Source: Methanobacteriota archaeon (GTDB lineage: Archaea; Hydrothermarchaeota; Hydrothermarchaeia; Hydrothermarchaeales; SZUA-236). Taken from it: 9,963 bases of DNA. The first letter of the stretch is position 1, and each line of letters starts with the position of its first letter. The notes below the pieces were generated by a model. That model made no database searches. It saw only the letters and a list, made by a program, of their open reading frames with translations, and was not told where the DNA came from. The position numbers and the translations under genes are program-made. The DNA lies in the NCBI GenBank assembly GCA_003695745.1, contig RFHW01000118.1:1-9963 (forward strand), in the 5' to 3' direction. Shown in pieces: positions 5,902-9,963 of this stretch.

Positions 5902-7519
5902 GCCTGTCAGCAAGGCTTGTGAAAAAGAGCCTCAGGCCATAGAGGCTCAGGGGATATCTCACCACATATCTGTTGTTTGATCTCTTCGCCTCCAGCAGCC
6001 ACCCCTCCCTGTCGATCTCAAGGACGATAGGTTCAGAGGCGGTCTGCAGCTCAAACTCCGCTTCCCTGGAATCCATCCACACCCGCTCTGTGAAGGCAGC
6101 GCCATCTGCTGTGTGGACGGTGATGTCAAGGGGTGTTCTCACCACATCCCCTTCCTGTCTTAATCTGACGGTCACATTGTATGAATCCCCTGTCTTTCTG
6201 ACACGGGCAGAGCGGATCAGAAAATCCGGGAGCGCCGTTGACCCGAGCCATTCCCCGAAGAACCAGTCCAGATCCATCCCTGAGGTCTCCTCCGCCACCT
6301 GCTGGAAGTCCTCTATGGACGCGCTCCCCCCATCATATCTCTCCAGATAGTTTTGCAGTGTTCTGGAGAACGCATCATCACCCATCACATAGCGGAGCAT
6401 ATGCAGGACCCACGCCCCCTTGCTGTAGACAACGGCGTGAAAGGCCCTGTCATAGCCGCCCTTTGCCGCTGCGATGGCCACGTCCTCATTATCCTCTCTG
6501 AAAGAGAGATATTCCTTTCTCTTTGCGGCAAGGGACCTCTCTGCAAGACCCCTGTCAATGCTTTCAAGATATAGGACGCCGGCATACGTGGCAAGGCCCT
6601 CTGTGAGCCAGTGATCCCGCCTCCCCTTCCTATCCTCTGGCGAGACGGTGCCGCCAAACCAGTTGTGCGACACCTCATGGGCGAGGAACTCCCTGAACTG
6701 AGGGCTCCTTATAATATCCCCCGACATTATGATGAGCGAGTGGTCTCCATGCCCGCCGTTGAGATTCCCCTTCACCTCGGCGAGGGAGAGCTTTCCATAG
6801 GGATACTCGCCAAGATATTGGGTCATGAAGCTGAGGATATGGTTCAGCGTCTCAGGGCACCTCTCCTTTGGCGCAAGGAGATAGCACTCCACAGGGATGT
6901 GTCTGTTGTATGTCTGCACCACCCTGTATCTCCCTGCTGCAAAGGAGAAGCCCACCTCAGGGGTGTCAACGACCCATCTGTAGACATTGTTTTTCTCATC
7001 GACGCCTGCCAGCTCTCCATTGCTTATTCCCATCCAGCCTTTCGGGGGCTGAATGGAAATGGTGGCTGTGGTCCTGTCTCCGGTGACCGCGGGGTACCAG
7101 CGGGATTCATGGACTGCGTAGGCGCTTTCACCGTCGATGTATGCCCAGCTGTGGCCGTTCATCTCGGCATCAAGGGTTCCGCCGTATTCGATGTGAATGT
7201 CAAAGACGCCTGATTCCGCTCTATCGAAGGAGAGGGTCAGCTCTGTCCCGTTTCTTGTGAATCCCACCGGCCTTGTGCCAACCTCTGCGGATATGGGCTG
7301 GAGGGCCTCCATCAGCTCGAGGGTGAGCTCCTCAAGGTCTGTGGCGTTCACTGTGATGGTGGCGGCGCCCCGGACGGTCCTGTTGGCAGGGTCCAGCGAC
7401 AGCGCAATAGAATAATGCTCTATGTCCGCCTTGCCTGCGGCAGCCCACACATGTGGAAGCCCTCCTGTGATGATGAGAAGAGCCCAAAAGAAGGTTCCCA
7501 CATATCTCCAGCCGTCCAT
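5867..7519 (-). CDS. Secreted M1-like (gluzincin) metallopeptidase
   Basis: The 550-residue protein has a signal peptide (hydrophobic 8-22, likely cleaved after the VWA-A stretch near 27), an N-terminal beta-sandwich (about 30-205) and a catalytic domain with zinc ligands H281 and H285 of HEVSH and E307 in LTEG. The catalytic tyrosine is Y365 in the VVYSKGAWVLHMLR block, as in M1 peptidases. After the catalytic domain come a short helical part and a beta domain (435-505) similar to that of M1 enzymes. Two features are atypical. The stretch expected to hold GxMEN reads GGHGDH (255-260), so the glutamate that binds a free amino terminus is missing, and HExxH and E307 are separated by 21 residues instead of 18. 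It may be a peptidase of other specificity. A TATA box within 7541-7550 puts the transcription start near the ATG (leaderless). Confidence 0.9.
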   Translation of the reverse strand: MDGWRYVGTFFWALLIITGGLPHVWAAAGKADIEHYSIALSLDPANRTVRGAATITVNATDLEELTLELMEALQPISAEVGTRPVGFTRNGTELTLSFDRAESGVFDIHIEYGGTLDAEMNGHSWAYIDGESAYAVHESRWYPAVTGDRTTATISIQPPKGWMGISNGELAGVDEKNNVYRWVVDTPEVGFSFAAGRYRVVQTYNRHIPVECYLLAPKERCPETLNHILSFMTQYLGEYPYGKLSLAEVKGNLNGGHGDHSLIIMSGDIIRSPQFREFLAHEVSHNWFGGTVSPEDRKGRRDHWLTEGLATYAGVLYLESIDRGLAERSLAAKRKEYLSFREDNEDVAIAAAKGGYDRAFHAVVYSKGAWVLHMLRYVMGDDAFSRTLQNYLERYDGGSASIEDFQQVAEETSGMDLDWFFGEWLGSTALPDFLIRSARVRKTGDSYNVTVRLRQEGDVVRTPLDITVHTADGAAFTERVWMDSREAEFELQTASEPIVLEIDREGWLLEAKRSNNRYVVRYPLSLYGLRLFFTSLADRLSAFSFLTSRT

Positions 7520-7540
7520 ATGCCTCGAATGTCCTTGGAT

Positions 7541-7550
7541 AATATATAAT
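7541..7550 (-). promoter_or_regulatory. TATA box of the M1-like peptidase gene
   Basis: The minus strand reads ATTATATATT, centred about 26 bases before the ATG at 7519, which predicts a leaderless message. The box touches the stop codon (7552-7550) of the upstream CARF regulator gene, so the peptidase has its own promoter although it lies in tandem with the regulator. No Shine-Dalgarno sequence is evident. Confidence 0.6.
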
Positions 7551-8248
7551 TATTTAGCTGCCCTGTGTCCTGCAGAATACACCTCCCCCATCTTTGAGAG
7601 GGATATTCTGAGGCTCTTCCCGTGTCTGTCTGTGTCTATGAACCCCTTTTCCCTGAGCTTCTTTATGTGATAGCTCATACGGGCCCTTTCATTTAGGTAG
7701 CCTGGCGAGTCTTTGTCTTTGCCGTAGAGCCCCAGGATAAGCCGGTCCATTGAGTCTACAGGGCCTTTTTCAAAGAGATACAGGAGTATTGACTCCTCTT
7801 CTCTGCCCACTGTTTTTATGGGGAACAGGGGGATCTTTATCACCCGCCGGATGCCTGTGACCCTGCCATCTTCATATGAGGGGAGCGCCATATAGAGCTC
7901 TGCGCCTGTCACCGCGCATGCCAGGTAGCATGCTATGCCCACGCTCCGCAGGGAGCCTGAGATATTGACCATCACCTGGTTCCCTGCCTTCTCCTCCGCC
8001 TTTATTCTGGCTGCGATGTCTCTTGCGGCGCTGTATATGTCGTCCATGTCCACATGCATCCTTTCCACCTCTGCAAGACCTCCGAGCTCCTTTTCGATCT
8101 CCTCGGCCACGGCCTCTGCCTGTCTCTCGCCGGGCCCTGCTTCCTTTCCAAGGACAAGCACCGCCTTGTGGAATGGGAACTGGCGCATCCCTTCTATGAG
8201 GGTCTGTTTTGTGTGTCCCACCGGGATGATGTGAACAATCCTTTTCAT
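7550..8248 (-). CDS. CARF domain winged-helix transcriptional regulator (Csa3/DUF6293-like)
   Basis: The 232-residue protein has two parts. Residues 1-140 look like a Rossmann-type CARF domain: RIVHIIPVGH at the first strand and turn, and VMVNISGSLRSVGIAC (92-107), the typical ligand loop after a buried strand, in the manner of Csa3 and the haloarchaeal HFX_2341/DUF6293 group. Residues about 150-225 form a winged helix-turn-helix with recognition-helix region RMSYHIKKLREKGFI and wing RHGKSLRISLS. CARF domains bind cyclic oligoadenylates or other nucleotide signals, so this is probably a ligand-controlled DNA-binding regulator. The reading frame extends 35 codons upstream, but that stretch is AT-rich and contains the TATA box, so I chose the ATG at 8248. 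No CRISPR array or cas gene is visible within the window. Autoregulation or control of the divergent gene is possible. Confidence 0.8.
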   Translation of the reverse strand: MKRIVHIIPVGHTKQTLIEGMRQFPFHKAVLVLGKEAGPGERQAEAVAEEIEKELGGLAEVERMHVDMDDIYSAARDIAARIKAEEKAGNQVMVNISGSLRSVGIACYLACAVTGAELYMALPSYEDGRVTGIRRVIKIPLFPIKTVGREEESILLYLFEKGPVDSMDRLILGLYGKDKDSPGYLNERARMSYHIKKLREKGFIDTDRHGKSLRISLSKMGEVYSAGHRAAK

Positions 8249-8270
8249 ATGCAAAGGTTGTTTTTGGTTG

Positions 8271-8280
8271 TATATAAACT
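8271..8280 (-). promoter_or_regulatory. TATA box of the CARF regulator gene
   Basis: On the minus strand AAAG precedes GTTTATATA, a BRE/TATA pair centred about 26 bases before the ATG at 8248. This predicts a leaderless transcript and decides against the longer reading frame beginning at 8353. Confidence 0.65.
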
Positions 8281-8313
8281 TTATTAAAAGAAGATTTATT
8301 TTACAGAAATATT

Positions 8314-8349
8314 TTATATAGTTAAAATTATTTTCTATGTATGAGGTGA
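8314..8349 (+). promoter_or_regulatory. TATA box and ribosome binding site of the 62-residue protein gene
   Basis: TTTATATA (8314-8321) with an upstream GAAAT patch would start transcription near 8341. GAGGTGA (8343-8349) is a near-perfect Shine-Dalgarno sequence seven bases before the ATG at 8357. These signals are the main support for the small gene. Confidence 0.65.
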
Positions 8350-8356
8350 ACAAAAA

Positions 8357-8545
8357 ATGCAGAACACACAGGAAGACTGCTCATGGCAGGAGGTGTACAG
8401 GCTAAACAGCGTCGTCCTAGAAGCGGATGAGGACATATCACAGCTCGACCTCGATGAGATCGACAGGATAGTCATCGGATTCCGAAGTCCGCTGAAACCG
8501 CTCCTTAAATTCCATGTGCCGGAGATCCTCCTCGGACACGAGTAA
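8357..8545 (+). CDS. Small acidic protein of unknown function
   Basis: I do not recognise this 62-residue protein. It is acidic, particularly between residues 18 and 37 (runs such as EADEDISQLDLDEIDR), followed by a hydrophobic and basic part (IVIGFRSPLKPLLKFHV) and the end PEILLGHE. It has one cysteine and no membrane segment or signal peptide. Evidence that it is real is the strong TATA box and the GAGGTGA ribosome binding site placed correctly for archaeal initiation; the opposite-strand frame over the same bases has no such signals. It is divergent from the CARF regulator, sharing a 108-base AT-rich promoter region, and the thi4 gene follows after 94 bases with its own promoter. A protein partner or regulator role is possible but not shown. 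Confidence 0.65.
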   Translation: MQNTQEDCSWQEVYRLNSVVLEADEDISQLDLDEIDRIVIGFRSPLKPLLKFHVPEILLGHE

Positions 8546-8591
8546 AAGGCCATACCAACATTCGCTCACTCTGGAAGGATCAGAGAGGAAT

Positions 8592-8633
8592 ATTAAAATA
8601 TAATGAGCTCCTATCCTCTATTATGAGAGGTGA
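8592..8633 (+). promoter_or_regulatory. Promoter and ribosome binding site of thi4
   Basis: TTAAAATATA (8592-8601) is a TATA box that would start transcription near 8622. GAGGTGA (8627-8633) is a strong ribosome binding site six bases before the ATG at 8640. The short leader leaves no room for a TPP riboswitch. Confidence 0.6.
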
Positions 8634-8639
8634 AGACGG

Positions 8640-9443
8640 ATGTTAGAGAAGGTTAGAGAATCAGATGTCTCAAGGGCCATAATCGAAGGGTTCACAAAGG
8701 ACCTCCTGGACCACACATCAACGGACGTGGTGATCGTGGGCTCAGGGCCGGCCGGGCTCACAGCAGCCTATTATCTCTCCAAAGAAGGGATCAGGACACT
8801 TATAATCGAGCGCAACATCTATGCAGGCGGCGGCTTCTGGCAGGGCGGATTCCTCTTCCCGAAGACCGTGGTCCAGTCGCCGGGTAATGAGATAATCGAG
8901 GAGCTGGGCGTGGAGATGGAGGAGGTGAAGCCCGGCCTCTACATGGCAGACTCCTTCAGGATCGTCTCAAAGCTCCTGTCAAAGACAGCCGAAGCAGGGG
9001 CAAAGCTCCTGAACAGCACCTACGTTGACGACGTAATATACAAGGACGGCCGGATCAGCGGCGTGGTGGTGAACTGGTTCCCCATCACACAGATGCCCAA
9101 GTTCATCACCTGCATGGACCCAATAGCCCTTGAGGCCAAGGTGGTGATAGACGCCACCGGCCATGATGCGGCCATCTCAACAAGGGCGCGGGAGATCCTG
9201 GGCCTGGAATCCATTGACCCCGGTGAAAGACGGCACGGCGCCATGAACGTGAGCGAGGCCGAAGAAGCTGTTGTGGAGCATACAGGCGAGATAATACCGG
9301 GCCTTGTCATATGCGGGATGGCCGTTGCAACCATCTACCGGACACCCAGGATGGGCCCCATCTTCGGCGGCATGCTCCTTTCAGGAAGGAAGGCGGCTGA
9401 AACAGCATCGGCCATAGTCAGGAAAAAGGTGCCTGTCGAATAG
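8640..9443 (+). CDS. thi4: Thiazole biosynthesis enzyme Thi4 (ADP-thiazole synthase)
   Basis: Thi4 builds the adenylated thiazole carboxylate precursor of thiamine from NAD and glycine. The 267-residue protein has the FAD/NAD-type Rossmann motif GSGPAGL at 34-40 with the acidic end of the second strand (ER, 57-58), the family block YAGGGFWQGG (61-70), ATGHDA (172-177) and the C-terminal RMGPIFGGMLLSG (237-249). Length is normal. Residue 158 in ITCMDP is the position of the sulfur-donating cysteine of the yeast suicide enzyme. Here it is cysteine, whereas methanococcal Thi4 has histidine and uses free sulfide. Cys is known in haloarchaeal Thi4, so either sulfur route is possible. A strong ribosome binding site fixes the start. 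The YkgJ-type gene follows by 24 bases and is likely cotranscribed. Confidence 0.93.
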   Translation: MLEKVRESDVSRAIIEGFTKDLLDHTSTDVVIVGSGPAGLTAAYYLSKEGIRTLIIERNIYAGGGFWQGGFLFPKTVVQSPGNEIIEELGVEMEEVKPGLYMADSFRIVSKLLSKTAEAGAKLLNSTYVDDVIYKDGRISGVVVNWFPITQMPKFITCMDPIALEAKVVIDATGHDAAISTRAREILGLESIDPGERRHGAMNVSEAEEAVVEHTGEIIPGLVICGMAVATIYRTPRMGPIFGGMLLSGRKAAETASAIVRKKVPVE

Positions 9444-9467
9444 TAACAAAGGAATAAGGAAGGGAAG

Positions 9468-9962
9468 ATGGTTCTCGTATACGGCGAGCCCATCACAAGA
9501 TGGAGCTGCATGTTCACAGAGTGCTCTGCCAGGTGCTGCAGGGCAGGGCGCGAGGCCACCATACGTGATGTGAAAAGGATCTCAGAGGGCACAGGGCTGA
9601 AGGCTGAAGACTTTCTTGAAAACCACCAGGACAGGGGCGGCCTCTTCCACCTGAAGGGCCGGGGCGGCAGATGCATCTTCCTGGGCGACGACCTCCGCTG
9701 CAGCCTCCATGAAAAGGGATTGAAACCCATCTTCTGCCAGATGTATCCCTTCAAGTTCAAGGGGATCATCTATGCCGACGACCTTGTGCTCAAGGTGGAG
9801 GCCACAAAGGACTGCCCCACCATAGGCAAAGGAGACGTGCTCACCGAGGACTTTGAGATAGCCATCGAGTCCCTTGGCAACCGCTTCCTCAAGGACATCG
9901 AGGATTTCATAAGGCTCAGGTCACAGGGGCTGTCCTTTGACGAGATCCTTGCAAAGGTCTAA
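9468..9962 (+). CDS. YkgJ-family cysteine cluster protein
   Basis: The 164-residue protein has the cysteine pattern of the YkgJ / UPF0153 family: an N-terminal C14-x4-C19-x3-C23-C24 set, C69 in RCIFL, C78 in RCSLHE and C90 in KPIFCQMYPF, plus C116. These cysteines are expected to bind zinc or an iron-sulfur cluster; the family's function is not established. The first set is more widely spaced than the common C-x2-C-x2-CC form. The C-terminal third is helical and charged with no recognisable motif. GGAAGGGAAG just before the ATG at 9468 serves as ribosome binding site. The gene lies 24 bases after thi4 on the same strand with no promoter between them, so the two are probably cotranscribed. The stop codon is within the window, so the gene is complete. 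Confidence 0.87.
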   Translation: MVLVYGEPITRWSCMFTECSARCCRAGREATIRDVKRISEGTGLKAEDFLENHQDRGGLFHLKGRGGRCIFLGDDLRCSLHEKGLKPIFCQMYPFKFKGIIYADDLVLKVEATKDCPTIGKGDVLTEDFEIAIESLGNRFLKDIEDFIRLRSQGLSFDEILAKV

Positions 9963-9963
9963 A

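Noticed and set aside
6611..7213. Plus-strand open frame of 200 codons opposite the M1-like peptidase.
   Set aside because: It overlaps the catalytic HEVSH region of a recognisable gene and shows no motif or ribosome binding site.
8249..8353. N-terminal extension of 35 residues for the CARF regulator.
   Set aside because: It is AT-rich, rich in Asn/Tyr/Ile/Phe, contains the TATA box and precedes the family-like start MKRIVHIIPVG.
8335..8553. Minus-strand open frame opposite the 62-residue protein.
   Set aside because: Ser/Cys-rich composition and no initiation signals, whereas the plus-strand frame has both a TATA box and a strong ribosome binding site.
8546..8639. Possible TPP riboswitch before thi4.
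   Set aside because: The expected conserved CUGAGA and related blocks are absent and the predicted leader is only about 20 bases.
7550..8640. CRISPR array or cas genes expected beside a Csa3-like regulator.
   Set aside because: I looked on both strands for regularly spaced repeats and found none in the window.

Overview
The window reads as euryarchaeal DNA from a methanogen-related or anaerobic methane- or alkane-oxidising lineage. The grounds are a methanofuran biosynthesis gene (mfnB), a coenzyme F420-type FrhB flavoprotein, an archaeal CARF-HTH regulator, an archaeal-type Thi4, a tRNA gene without encoded CCA, and TATA-box promoters that often lie about 25 bases before the start codon (leaderless transcripts). 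GC content is moderate to high in genes and low in promoters. I cannot place the genus from the sequence alone. No CRISPR array, insertion sequence, phage gene or rRNA is visible; nearly all of the window is coding.

Left part (1-2208): on the minus strand, a TraB-family membrane protein is followed after 2 bases by a site-2-type metalloprotease that runs off the left edge. Divergent from them, mfnB sits behind a 36-base gap that holds both promoters. A tRNA-Val(CAC) begins one base after the mfnB stop codon.

Middle (2209-5901): two stand-alone response regulators face each other tail to tail, with no histidine kinase nearby. Then comes a two-gene operon: a small iron-sulfur protein with the seven-cysteine layout of the succinate dehydrogenase B subunit, translationally coupled (ATGA) to an FrhB-like F420 oxidoreductase with a 2[4Fe-4S] N-terminus. 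This pair is the best candidate here for an unusual redox module. A second coupled pair follows: an unrecognised single-pass membrane protein and a DUF192 protein.

Right part (5867-9962): a secreted M1-like metallopeptidase lacking the aminopeptidase GxMEN motif overlaps the DUF192 gene tail to tail. Upstream of it on the same strand is a CARF plus winged-helix regulator. From the AT-rich region in front of the regulator, the plus strand carries a 62-residue acidic protein of unknown function, a thiazole synthase (Thi4) with cysteine at the sulfur-donor position, and a YkgJ-type cysteine-cluster protein 24 bases after Thi4.

Together the genes cover cofactor synthesis (methanofuran, thiamine), F420-linked electron transfer, envelope proteolysis and signalling. 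Assignments rest on motifs read by eye; no database search was possible.
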